Assembly (NCBI RefSeq): GCF_004023625.1
Contig: NZ_RPDJ01000006.1
Coordinates: forward strand, 124,001 to 188,000
Length of the DNA stretch: 64,000 nucleotides
Reading direction: 5' to 3'
From: Streptomyces cavernae
Lineage (GTDB): Bacteria > Actinomycetota > Actinomycetes > Streptomycetales > Streptomycetaceae
Positions 17,601 through 26,708 of this stretch are shown in pieces (the stretch's first letter is position 1; each line of letters opens with the position of its first letter). The notes beneath the pieces were generated by a model. It did no database searches and was not told where the DNA came from. It saw only the letters and a list, made by a program, of their open reading frames with translations. The translations under genes and the position numbers were made by a program.

Positions 17601-19523
17601 AACGCGGGTATCACCGTCCCCGGGCAGGCGCTCCCCGGTCACAGCCTCGCCGGACAGGGTGTGCCGGCGCAGGTCGACCCCGGTCTGGCGACATCGGGGC
17701 AGGGCTTCCCGGCCCAGGCGCTTCCCACGCACAGCACCATGGGACAGGGCATCCCACAGGGCATCCCTGGGCAGGCGGGCCCCGCGCAGTCGGTGCCGGG
17801 TCCGGGTGTCCCGCAGCAGGGGATGCCTGGGCCTGGTGGGCCCGGACAGGGCATTCCCGCTCAGTCGGGTCCGGGCCAAGCCCTCCCGCCCGGCCAGGCA
17901 GTCCCCGGCCAAGCGGTCCCCGGCCAGGCCATCCCTGGTCAAGCGGTCCCCGGCCAGGCAGTCCCCGGTCAAGCCGTCCCCAGCCAGGCTCTGCCGCCGC
18001 AGGGCACATCCGGGCAGGGTCTTCAGCCGCAGACCGCTGTCTCGGTGCCCGCGCCCGGCGCCGCAGCCGCCCCCGCGGTCGCGCCCTCCCCCACACAGAA
18101 TCCGAACGGCCGGCCCGCGCTCGGCACCGCCGCCCCGGCCCAGGCCCCTGCCGCCCCGCAGGTCGCCGCCCCTGGGCAGGCGTCCCCGACCGGTACCCCC
18201 GTCGGCGCTCCGCCCGCGTCGCCCGCCACCGGCCAGTACCCCGCGGGTTCCCTCACCCCCGGCGGGCCGACCGGCCCCACCACCGGCGCCGTGCCCACGA
18301 ACCCCTCACTCGCCGGTACGGCGGCCGGGAACGCTCAGGCCCGGACCCGGCCACAGACGGCCGGCACTCAGCCGAGAGTGGCCCAGCCCCTGCCCGCCGA
18401 AGCCCCCGTCGATCCCAACTCGACGCAGGGCCGTGCCATAAGCGTTCGTACGCTGGGCCAGGGCGTCCCCTTCGTACGGCAGCCGCAGCAGAACCTGCCG
18501 CAAGGGCTGCCCCAGCACGGCCTGCCGCAGGCCACGCCCCCGCCGGTCAGCGGGACCAGCTCAGGCCGCCGCCGTAAGCTCGGCACCCCTCCCGAGCCCA
18601 CCGAGCGCCCCGAGACGGGCGCCCGCCCGCACCCCAACAACACCCAGGCCCGGCTGACCACGACCACCGACGGGGCCGGACGTTCCTACGCCATAGGCGC
18701 CCCGGACGAGAACGCTGACGAAGGACCGGAGCCACTCGACGGGCCAGGTGGCGCCGTCGAGGTCGCCGACCCGCCGCAGCCTCAGCCGATGGACGACGAG
18801 CTTCCGCCGGAGCCGCTCGACAACCCGCGTCGTCTTCTCGTCTGGCCCGCGCCGGATGCGGCGACCCAGCAGGCGCTGAGCGAGCGCGGCTATCGCCCGG
18901 TGGTCGTCAACTCCCGCGAGGAGGTCGACGCACAGATCGCCGCCTTCCCGGCCGCGCTCTTCGTCGACCCGCTCACCGGGCCGATCACACGCACCGCGCT
19001 CCAGTCGTTGCGTCAGGCCGCCGTAGCCGCCGAGGTACCCGTCCTTGTCACGGCAGGCCTCGGCCAGGCGACTCGCGACGCCGCGTACGGCGCCGACCCG
19101 GCCGTGCTCCTGAAGGCCCTCGCCCCGCGGGACTCCGAGCAACACCCGCCGCGTGTGCTCCTCATCGAGGAGCACGCGGAGATCTCGCTGGCGCTCACGT
19201 CCACCCTGGAGCGCCGCGGAATGCAGGTGGCCCGGGCCGCGAACGACGCCGACGCGGTGACCCTGGCGGCCCAGATGCGGCCGAACCTTGTGGTGATGGA
19301 CCTGATGCAGGTGCGCCGCCGACGCGCCGGAATCATCGACTGGTTGCGCGCCAACGGTCAGTTGAACCGCACTCCGCTCGTCGTCTACACCGCCGCCGTC
19401 GACCGCTCGGAACTGCCGCGCCTGGCCGCCGGCGAGACCGTGCTGTTCCTCGCGGAACGCTCCACGAGCACCGAGGTACAGACCCGGATCGTCGACCTGC
19501 TGGCACGGATCGGCACGAACTGA
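14646..19523 (+). CDS. Giant PAS protein: degenerate histidine kinase fused to receiver-like domains
   Basis: 1625 residues from a GTG preceded by GGGAGGAC. Domains: PAS (about 5-125), PAS (150-275, with GTDTEGRIVLVNPAAAQILGY), a charged coiled coil (280-345), a DHp/ATPase-like region (346-550), a low-complexity Ala/Pro/Gln/Gly region of about 800 residues with GRRRR clusters, and two receiver-like domains (1394-1490 and 1500-1625). In the DHp region SHELRTPL is replaced by GSSLRGPL, so the phospho-acceptor His is absent, and the N- and G-boxes are eroded (AHLIADVAG). The last receiver keeps an Asp in VVMDLMQV. Probably a scaffold or signal integrator rather than an active kinase. Cytoplasmic; no membrane segment seen. 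Confidence 0.85.
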   Translation: MSSRPSRGAARLAAILDALPDALVLVNANGTVVNANTIALGTFEAPGTALVGRGLLDLLPEFDSRLIPGSMRRPDTTDQRGRTKPTRMVARRTDGSEFPVEVTSANLENGQQAYDGGYTGDELLMLVVRDLSGTVDTEAELARSQRQTEMILRAAAEGVVGTDTEGRIVLVNPAAAQILGYRASDLGGQELHQLVLHSRADGSPFPYDESPLADTLRSGRKHRVRGQVLWAKNGEQVSVDLTTSPVRDGDQLVGAVMTFTDRRPYETLLGEKQAAETAHAEELERITAEHADELKELRERHATELAEVVERHDEELAANDERYAALGEREKDRYEALAARHEQLLAVLGSSLRGPLDELRGELGKLAADDAGQLWPEANQVLHHLAAGYSRITTLVDNVLGYQRLDAGAEEISRTNVMLDAVVAAGVDGAVELIGPGRVQFAVHAPPIEAEVDPQRLATALAHLIADVAGVDATGNARMVTGGYMDNTVVVAAAQRGEGVRIEVRGPYAGGDPVHEPIVRGIVRAHGGVLQTHEVPGMSGSAFVLEVPIGGGAGVVPPPAAAEVAVLEQAAPEGVAQDSAAQGGGGRRRARRSSVDAFLESEDEAAEPAPPTGRRRRRAEAADGTTAAAAAAAAEPPGPEGAPEAATGVGAGSGRRRGRPTDGAVSEGSVMTAAEHAASSGPALGQTVPPQGVPVPPGGRVQPEPARQALPPALPAGPGENAAGTGVAQPTGRRRRALAAAQERATAQESGPRQVFALPPAAADRGTAPEPVAAPLPPAQPMPMAGPDVHDGYDGHDGYDEGRHDAALHDPAEDHTPPQPHPVSTPSGRRRAPQAQAPAAAATPASVPVPAQGQGQGQAQMPVPAQAQVPAQTPVPAQAQAQPQVQVQAATAGQGVPAQGLPAQALPTQHAVGQQHTMGQGMAGQGIPGQGVPAQTAPGQAVAAQANAVVAAPGQGVPEQSLAGPGPVGQGAPVPVPGQAVAAHVNAGITVPGQALPGHSLAGQGVPAQVDPGLATSGQGFPAQALPTHSTMGQGIPQGIPGQAGPAQSVPGPGVPQQGMPGPGGPGQGIPAQSGPGQALPPGQAVPGQAVPGQAIPGQAVPGQAVPGQAVPSQALPPQGTSGQGLQPQTAVSVPAPGAAAAPAVAPSPTQNPNGRPALGTAAPAQAPAAPQVAAPGQASPTGTPVGAPPASPATGQYPAGSLTPGGPTGPTTGAVPTNPSLAGTAAGNAQARTRPQTAGTQPRVAQPLPAEAPVDPNSTQGRAISVRTLGQGVPFVRQPQQNLPQGLPQHGLPQATPPPVSGTSSGRRRKLGTPPEPTERPETGARPHPNNTQARLTTTTDGAGRSYAIGAPDENADEGPEPLDGPGGAVEVADPPQPQPMDDELPPEPLDNPRRLLVWPAPDAATQQALSERGYRPVVVNSREEVDAQIAAFPAALFVDPLTGPITRTALQSLRQAAVAAEVPVLVTAGLGQATRDAAYGADPAVLLKALAPRDSEQHPPRVLLIEEHAEISLALTSTLERRGMQVARAANDADAVTLAAQMRPNLVVMDLMQVRRRRAGIIDWLRANGQLNRTPLVVYTAAVDRSELPRLAAGETVLFLAERSTSTEVQTRIVDLLARIGTN
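17200..18010 (+). repeat. Gln/Pro/Gly tandem repeats inside the giant PAS gene
   Basis: In-frame repeats encode AQVPAQTPVPAQAQ-like, then PGQGVPAQ-like and finally PGQAVPGQAVPGQAI-type pentapeptides. Between about 17880 and 17995 a 15-bp unit (CCCGGCCAGGCAGTC and variants) recurs eight times. Such repeats are prone to length change and disorder. Confidence 0.8.
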
Positions 19524-19537
19524 CCGTATGTGCGTCA

Positions 19538-19573
19538 AGTGGGGCACTGTTTCACGTGAAACAGTGCCCCACT
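19538..19573. promoter_or_regulatory. parS: parS site within a 36-bp perfect palindrome
   Basis: Positions 19549-19562 read GTTTCACGTGAAAC, the Streptomyces parS sequence bound by ParB for chromosome segregation. The flanks extend the symmetry to 36 bp (outer arms AGTGGGGCACT/AGTGCCCCACT), so the same sequence can also act as a bidirectional terminator between the PAS gene and the convergent acyl-CoA ligase. The match is exact by eye; function follows from the known parS consensus. Confidence 0.85.
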
Positions 19574-19669
19574 GAGCGACCTCCCCGGAAGCGTGACCTC
19601 ATGGATGCACGCCCAGTTCAGGTCTCCGGTCCAGATCTCCGGTTCAGGTCTGTCTTGCCGGTCTGCGCG

Positions 19670-21325
<1,656 letters not shown>

Positions 21326-21917
21326 GGCGTCCTCCTGGGGCGACATTGCCTTACGCGGCGGCTCAGCGACGCCGTTCCCGACCGGCGCCGCTGCAAAGGG
21401 TTGCGCTGATTCTGCTCACATACCGCGGGGTATGTCACTGGGAACCGGGATGATCGATCAGGCCTGGCCTGCGACGCGACCACCGGATCGCAGCCATTCG
21501 CCGACAGAACGGTGTACCGGACAGCCGCATACCGGGCAGAGACATTCCGGACAACCTGCGCGCCGGACGGCGGCGGGCAGGCGTGCGACGGAGGCCGCGG
21601 CGCGGGCGACGGAGGCTGGGCCGACAGCGGAGAAGGCTGGGGCAGACGGCAGACGGCAGAGAGCAGCCGGCGCTGGGCCAAACCGCGCGCTGGGGCGGAC
21701 GGCAGAGGGCGCTGGCCAGACCGCGCACGCTGGGGCAGACAGCGGAGTCTGGGTGCTGGGGCAGGCGCAGGCCGGCGCCGGATGAGGGGGTGAGGCGGGT
21801 GATGGACTGGGGCGGGAGATGGGCTGGAGCGTGTTATGGCTGGGGCAGAGCGAGCAGGAGGTACCGTCCGGGCAGGTCTCCGCTGAGAGCAAGCAGACCG
21901 ATCGCGGTGGTCCCGCC
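21326..21917. repeat. Non-coding stretch with GGCAGAC-type repeats
   Basis: About 590 bp between the ligase and sigma genes. Between 21620 and 21760 the phrase CTGGGGCAGACGGCAGA and shortened forms recur at least four times, interspersed with GCGCTGGCC(A)GACCGCGC. No reading frame has gene-like composition. It holds the ligase promoter and possibly a terminator of the sigma gene that I could not locate. Confidence 0.45.
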
Positions 21918-22463
21918 TCAGCGTACGGGGCCGAGTTCCGGGTCCTCGCGGAGCTTGCCGAGGGCGCGTGACACCGCCGACTTCACCGTGCCCACCGACA
22001 CTCCGAGTACCTCCGCGGTCTGGGCCTCGCTCAGGTCCTCGTAGTACCTGAGGACCACCATGGCCCGCTGCCGCGCGGGCAGCTTCATGATCGCGCGCCA
22101 CATGGCGTCGTGCAGTGCCTGCTGCTCCGCAGGGTCCCCGGCGGGCATGCCCTCCGGCTCCGGCAGTTCCTCGCACGCGAACTCGTCCACCTTGCGTTTG
22201 CGCCACTGGGACGTCCGCGTGTTCAGCAACGCCCTGCGGACATAGCCGTCCAGCGCGCGGTGGTCCTCGATCCGGTCCCACGCGACGTACGTCTTGGTCA
22301 GCGCGGTCTGCAACAGGTCTTCGGCGTCGGTCGGGTTGGCCGTCAGCGAGCGGGCGGTACGCAACAGCACAGGCTGACGTGCCCTCACGTAGGAGGAGAA
22401 CGACGGGTACGAACGGGTCCGCGTCGCGACGTTCGAAGCGCTGGTGCAGACGGGTGTGGTCAT
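21918..22463 (-). CDS. SigE-family RNA polymerase sigma factor
   Basis: 181-residue ECF-like sigma factor of the actinobacterial SigE-family. Region 2 reads LLRTARSLTANPTDAEDLLQTALTKTYVAWDRI and region 4 reads LPARQRAMVVLRYYEDLSEAQTAEVLGVSVGTVKSAVSRALGKLRE. No anti-sigma gene is adjacent, so it may be controlled transcriptionally. Acts in the cytoplasm to direct polymerase to a small regulon. The ATG start follows a modest ribosome site. Lies between an acyl-CoA ligase and the igr-like operon, all on the minus strand. Confidence 0.93.
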   Translation of the reverse strand: MTTPVCTSASNVATRTRSYPSFSSYVRARQPVLLRTARSLTANPTDAEDLLQTALTKTYVAWDRIEDHRALDGYVRRALLNTRTSQWRKRKVDEFACEELPEPEGMPAGDPAEQQALHDAMWRAIMKLPARQRAMVVLRYYEDLSEAQTAEVLGVSVGTVKSAVSRALGKLREDPELGPVR

Positions 22464-22677
22464 GGCTCCACGCTAGGGACAGCCCTTCTCCCACGGATCG
22501 GCCGCAGGTCCCGAAGCGTTGTCCCCCTCAGGTTGTAGGAGGGGGGTAGGCCCCACCTACTGAAGGTGGAGCCGGGGCGGGGAGATTCTGAGGGTTCACC
22601 CCCGAGAAAGTCTCCCCCGGCGGCGCGCCAGTGCCCCCGGCGTCGGACCGTTGACGCAGGTGTCGTCCGTCCCTCGC

Positions 22678-23844
22678 TCATCCGTCCGCGCACAGAACGA
22701 GCCCTGAGGTGGGAACCCCCGTTCCTGCGGTGACCAGCGCCCGCTGCGCCCCGGGTATCTGATTCACGGACGTGCCGCGTAGTTGGCGGACCGCCTCCGC
22801 CACCCCGTTCATCCCGTGGAGATACGCCTCCCCGAGCTGACCCCCGTGCGTGTTGAGCGGCAGTCTTTCCTCTGCCACGAAGTCCGCGGCCTCACCGGGT
22901 TTGCAGAACCCGAATTCCTCCAGCTGCATCAGCACGAACGGCGTGAAGTGGTCATAGAGAATGCCCACGTCGACCTCGGCCGGGGTCAGCTCCGACGTCC
23001 GCCACAACTGCCGAGCCACCACTCCCATCTCCGGCAGGCCGGTCAGGTCGTCCCGGTAGAAACTGGTCATCTGCTCCTGTGCCCGGCCCGCGCCCTGAGC
23101 CGCGGCGGCGATCACCGCGGGCGGGTTCGGCAGATCGCGCGCCCGCTCAGTCGAGGTGACGACCAACGCCTGCCCACCATCGGTCTCCTGGCAGCAGTCC
23201 AGCAGCCGCAACGGCTCGACGATCCACCGCGAGGCCGCATGGTCGGCGAGCGTGATCGGCTTGCCGTGGAAGTACGCCGCCGGGTTGGTCGCCGCGTACT
23301 TCCGGTCGACCACGGCCACCTGCCCGAACGCCTCGGGGGTCAGTCCGTAGGTGTGCAGATACCGTTGAGCCGCCATGGCGACCCAGGACGCGGGCGTCAG
23401 CAGTCCGAACGGAAGCGACCAGCCCAGCGCCGCCCCCTCCGCGGACGGCTCGCGTCGCTGTACACCGGAGCCGAACCTCCTGCCCGAGCGCTCGTTGAAC
23501 GCCCGGTAGCAGACCACCACCTCGGCGACGCCCGTCGCCACGGCCAGCGCGGCCTGCTGCACGGTGGCGCAGGCCGCACCGCCTCCGTAGTGCACGCGGG
23601 AGAAGAAGGACAGTTCCCCGATGCCGGCCGCCTGGGCGACGGTGATCTCCGGGCTCGTGTCCATCGTGAACGTGACCATGCCGTCCACATCGGCCGGCGT
23701 CAGCCCCGCGTCGTCGAGCGCGGCCCGCACCGCCTCGACGGCCAGCCGCAGCTCACTGCGCCCGGAGTCCTTGGAGAACTCCGTCGCCCCGATCCCGACG
23801 ACCGCGGCCCGCCCGCCGAGCGTGTCCTTCAAACGCACGCTCAT
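22678..23844 (-). CDS. Thiolase-like lipid-transfer protein (Ltp2-like)
   Basis: 388-residue thiolase-fold protein of the SCP-x/Ltp group: RAAVVGIGATEFSKDSGRSELRLAVEAV at the N-terminus, HYGGGAACATVQQAALAVATG at the position of the first nucleophile, and LNTHGGQLGEAYLHGMNGVAEAVRQLRG near the C-terminus. In mycobacteria Ltp2 is a retro-aldolase removing propionyl-CoA from a 17-hydroxy steroid side chain, working in complex with the DUF35 domain of ChsH2; a matching DUF35 protein is encoded in this operon. The start overlaps the MaoC stop by 4 nt. Last gene of the operon. Reaction inferred from family and context. Confidence 0.85.
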   Translation of the reverse strand: MSVRLKDTLGGRAAVVGIGATEFSKDSGRSELRLAVEAVRAALDDAGLTPADVDGMVTFTMDTSPEITVAQAAGIGELSFFSRVHYGGGAACATVQQAALAVATGVAEVVVCYRAFNERSGRRFGSGVQRREPSAEGAALGWSLPFGLLTPASWVAMAAQRYLHTYGLTPEAFGQVAVVDRKYAATNPAAYFHGKPITLADHAASRWIVEPLRLLDCCQETDGGQALVVTSTERARDLPNPPAVIAAAAQGAGRAQEQMTSFYRDDLTGLPEMGVVARQLWRTSELTPAEVDVGILYDHFTPFVLMQLEEFGFCKPGEAADFVAEERLPLNTHGGQLGEAYLHGMNGVAEAVRQLRGTSVNQIPGAQRALVTAGTGVPTSGLVLCADG

Positions 23845-24461
23845 GACGCACCACCCTGCGCCACGGCCGTGCCGGTGTGCGGGGACCCCGAACCAGCGTC
23901 GGGATCCCGGGCGCCGCCATCCCCCGGGCCTGCGGCGACGGTCGCTTCCGGCGTCGGCAGCACCACGGTGACCGTGCCGCTCACGTGTCTGCCGACGCCG
24001 TTCTCCCCGACGACCTTCACGGTCGCCGTATCGCCGTCCACCGTCTCGATCCTGCCGGTCAACACCATGGTGTCTCCCGGGTAGTTGGGCGCCCCGAGCC
24101 GGATCGCCACCTTCCTGAGCACGGCCTTGGGTCCGAGGTGGTCCGTGATGTACCGGCCGACCAGCCCGTTGGTCGTCAGGATGTTCATGAAGATGTCGGG
24201 GGAGCCCTTCTTCCGCGCGAGCTCCACGTCATGGTGCACGTCCTGGTAGTCCCGGGACGCAATCGCCCCTGCGACGATCAGAGTGCGCGTGATCGGAATC
24301 TCCAGTGCCGGCAGGAGGTCCCCCGCGCATGGCCGGACCGGTGGCTCCACGCCCGCGCCCACGCCCACGCCGGTGTCCGCACCCGCACCCGCACCCGCAC
24401 CCGCACCCGCACCCGCACCCGGTGCCAACGAGCTCTCGTCGGCCTTCGCCTCCGCGTTCAT
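23841..24461 (-). CDS. MaoC-like enoyl-CoA hydratase subunit (ChsH1-like)
   Basis: 206-residue single hot-dog domain protein: LEIPITRTLIVAGAIASRDYQDVHHDVELARKKGSPDIFMNILTTNGLVGRYITDHLGP. The R-x-Y-x-x-V-H-H-D segment resembles the catalytic Asp/His dyad region of MaoC hydratases. In the igr system ChsH1 pairs with the MaoC part of ChsH2 to form one active site. The first 40 residues are low complexity, including seven GA dipeptides encoded by a hexanucleotide repeat. ATG overlaps the acyl-CoA dehydrogenase stop; the stop overlaps the Ltp2-like start. Confidence 0.83.
   Translation of the reverse strand: MNAEAKADESSLAPGAGAGAGAGAGAGADTGVGVGAGVEPPVRPCAGDLLPALEIPITRTLIVAGAIASRDYQDVHHDVELARKKGSPDIFMNILTTNGLVGRYITDHLGPKAVLRKVAIRLGAPNYPGDTMVLTGRIETVDGDTATVKVVGENGVGRHVSGTVTVVLPTPEATVAAGPGDGGARDPDAGSGSPHTGTAVAQGGAS
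24378..24419. repeat. Hexanucleotide microsatellite (CGCACC)7
   Basis: Seven perfect copies of CGCACC on the plus strand, in frame with the MaoC-like gene on the minus strand where they encode (Gly-Ala)7 near the N-terminus. Six-base units change protein length without a frameshift. Confidence 0.9.
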
Positions 24462-25606
24462 TCCTCCACCCCCTCCCTCTCCGCGTGTCCCAGCTTTTGT
24501 CCCTCACCCGGTCCTCTCGCGATCAACTCCCCCAGTTCCTGCAACACTTCGCTCCCGCAGCCCAGATACGCTTCCAACTGGCGGCCCCACAGGAAGTGCC
24601 GGTGCACGGGGTGTTCCAGGTCGGCTCCCGTACCGCCGTGCAGATGCTGACCGGTGTGCACCACGCGGTGGCCCGCCTCCGAAGCCCACCACGCCGCCGT
24701 CAGCGCATGCGTGGCGTACTCCAGCCCTTCGTCCCGCCGCCAGGCGGCCTCGTAGGCGGTGACCCGGATGGCCTCGGTGTCCATGTACGCGTCGGCGGCC
24801 CGGAGTTGAACCCCCTGCTTGGCGGCGAGTGGACGCCCGAACTGCTCCCTGGTGTTCGTGTGCTGCACGGCCCGGGCCAGCGATCCCGCGCAGACTCCGG
24901 CCTGGAGCCCCGCGAAGGCGATGCGTGCGGCGGCCAGCACGTCATCGAACGCATGCTCATCACCGATCCGCTCACCGGGCGTGCCGTCAAGCGTCAGGCG
25001 TCCGGCGGCCCACGGTGCCGTCAGCTCGACCTGTGTGCACTGCGCTTCGGCGGTCCGAACGAGCCAGAGCCGGTGACGGTCGTCCGCGACGAGGACATGA
25101 GTGGCGTCGCGGAGCCAGGGAACCGCGGGTACCGTCCCGGTCAACTCGGCCCGCTCGCAGGCTCCGTCCGTCCGGCTCGGCTCGCCCCGTTCGACGACCC
25201 CTTCCGTCCCCCCTCCACGATCGGCGCGCTCGGCTGCTCGTACGCCGCCTCCCCCGGCGGACAGCGCCCCGCTCACCACGACCGTCCCGTCGTCGATCCT
25301 CGGCAGCAGCCGCCCCCGCTGCTCCCGAGAACCATGCGCCGCGACGGCCAGCGCGCCGTACACGCAACTCGCCGCGAACGGCACCTGCGCTGTCGTCCGG
25401 CCCTGTTCCTCCAGAACGAGCACCAGGCCGAGCAGACCGATGTCCGCCACGGCGGCCGTGAGTCCGGCAGAGCACAGTTCTTTCCAGAGCTCGGCGTCGC
25501 TGCCTGTGCCGACAGCCGTCAGGCGTTCGTGGGTCGACAGGTCGCCGAAGATCTGCGCCGCCAGTGCCCGGGCCGCCGACTGTTCCTCGGTGGGCGTGAA
25601 GTCCAT
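24458..25606 (-). CDS. Acyl-CoA dehydrogenase subunit (ChsE1/FadE28-like)
   Basis: 382 residues of acyl-CoA dehydrogenase fold. MDFTPTEEQSAARALAAQIFGDL opens the helical N-domain. A middle domain follows with an atypical Arg/Gly/Glu-rich insertion (GGGVRAAERADRGGGTEGVV, about residues 120-160), then a C-terminal helical domain ARIAFAGLQAGVCAGSLARAVQHTNTREQFGRPLAAKQGVQLRAADAY...HLHGGTG. In igr-type systems two unlike subunits form an alpha2beta2 dehydrogenase acting on shortened side chains; this one resembles the less canonical partner. ATG 25606 follows the upstream stop by one base. FAD-dependent; cytoplasmic. Assignment of partner roles is inference. Confidence 0.82.
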   Translation of the reverse strand: MDFTPTEEQSAARALAAQIFGDLSTHERLTAVGTGSDAELWKELCSAGLTAAVADIGLLGLVLVLEEQGRTTAQVPFAASCVYGALAVAAHGSREQRGRLLPRIDDGTVVVSGALSAGGGGVRAAERADRGGGTEGVVERGEPSRTDGACERAELTGTVPAVPWLRDATHVLVADDRHRLWLVRTAEAQCTQVELTAPWAAGRLTLDGTPGERIGDEHAFDDVLAAARIAFAGLQAGVCAGSLARAVQHTNTREQFGRPLAAKQGVQLRAADAYMDTEAIRVTAYEAAWRRDEGLEYATHALTAAWWASEAGHRVVHTGQHLHGGTGADLEHPVHRHFLWGRQLEAYLGCGSEVLQELGELIARGPGEGQKLGHAEREGVEE

Positions 25607-25607
25607 C

Positions 25608-26708
25608 TCAGACCGCACTCCCCTCGACTGCCTTGAACACGGGCAGCTCCAGCTCTTCGTCGACGCGCTGGAAGGTGAGGCGTACGGGCATGCCGATCCG
25701 CACCTCGTCGTGCGGGACACCGACCACGTTGCTGATCATCCGCACCCCCTCGGCGAGTTCGATCAGCCCGACCGCGTACGGAGGATCGAAGGCGGGGAAC
25801 GGCGGATGGTGCATCACCACATAGGAGTAGACGGTCCCCTCCCCGCGCGCCTCCACCGTGTCCCAGTCCGGCGAGCCACAGGTACTGCAGCCCGGCAGCC
25901 ACGGAAAACGCAGGGTTTTGCAACCGGCGCAGCGCTGGATCAGCAGCCGGTGCCGGGCCACGCCCTCCCAGAAGCCGGCGTTGTCCCGGTTGACGACGGG
26001 ACGGGGGCGTCGCTCCGGACCGCCCCCGGTCTTCCGGCGGACCGATCGTGCTCCACCCTGCTCAGGGGCCGACGGCGTCTCCGCTCCCCCTCGCTCGAGC
26101 GAAGCCGAGAGCCGGGGAGAAGACGAGGTTGGGGGAGCGGCCTGGATCGAGGGAGAACCCGCGGTTCGGGGAGCGGCCAGGATCGCGGGAGAAGCCGAGG
26201 TTGCGGGCGCGGCCTGGATCGGGGGAGAAGCCGAGACCTTGGGGGAGTACTTGAGGATGCGGAACCGGTGCGTTCCGGCCGGCTCGCCGTCGGCACGTAC
26301 TTCCGTCCGGGTCGTGACGAAGTACCCCGTGCCCAGCTTCGTCGTCTTCCGGTCGGAGACCGACTCGATCACCGCGTCAAAGGTGATCTCCTCCCCGGGG
26401 CGCAGCGGTCGCAGATACTCCTGCTCGCAATCGGTGGCCACCACCGACGTGTAGCCGGCGGCGTCGAGCAGTCCCAGAAGTTCGTCGTACGCGTCCGAGC
26501 GTCCCGCGTGGCCGGACAGGCCTCCCATCGTCCATACCTGGAGCATGGTCGCCGGCGCCACGGCGTCCGGTCCCAAGTACGCCGGGTCGGTGTCGCCCAT
26601 GGCCTCGCACCAGTGACGGATCATCGGCGCGTTGACCGGGTCCTTTCCCACCCCGGCGACAGCGGCCGCCCGTCCCTCGTAGGCCTTCAGCTCCTCGTAC
26701 AGGCTCAC
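25608..26708 (-). CDS. MaoC-DUF35 fusion (ChsH2-like hydratase/aldolase partner)
   Basis: 366 residues starting at GTG 26708, which overlaps the preceding stop (GTGA). The N-terminal hot-dog/MaoC domain (about 1-150: SLYEELKAYEGRAAAVAG...QEYLRPLRPGEEITFDAVIES) is joined to a C-terminal DUF35 unit made of a zinc ribbon (CAGCKTLRFPWLPGCSTCGS) and an OB fold (VYSYVVMHHPPFPAFDPPYAVGLIEL). This domain pair is diagnostic of ChsH2, whose DUF35 half binds Ltp2. A low-complexity linker of about 60 residues with repeated SPxIQAAPxTSxSP units separates the domains here. Stop is one base before the next gene. Confidence 0.87.
   Translation of the reverse strand: MSLYEELKAYEGRAAAVAGVGKDPVNAPMIRHWCEAMGDTDPAYLGPDAVAPATMLQVWTMGGLSGHAGRSDAYDELLGLLDAAGYTSVVATDCEQEYLRPLRPGEEITFDAVIESVSDRKTTKLGTGYFVTTRTEVRADGEPAGTHRFRILKYSPKVSASPPIQAAPATSASPAILAAPRTAGSPSIQAAPPTSSSPRLSASLERGGAETPSAPEQGGARSVRRKTGGGPERRPRPVVNRDNAGFWEGVARHRLLIQRCAGCKTLRFPWLPGCSTCGSPDWDTVEARGEGTVYSYVVMHHPPFPAFDPPYAVGLIELAEGVRMISNVVGVPHDEVRIGMPVRLTFQRVDEELELPVFKAVEGSAV

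Noticed and set aside
17200..18010. Regular repeats that might suggest a CRISPR-like or satellite array
   Set aside because: The repeats are 15 bp or multiples of 3, in frame, without unique spacers, and encode Gln/Pro/Gly pentapeptides of the PAS protein.
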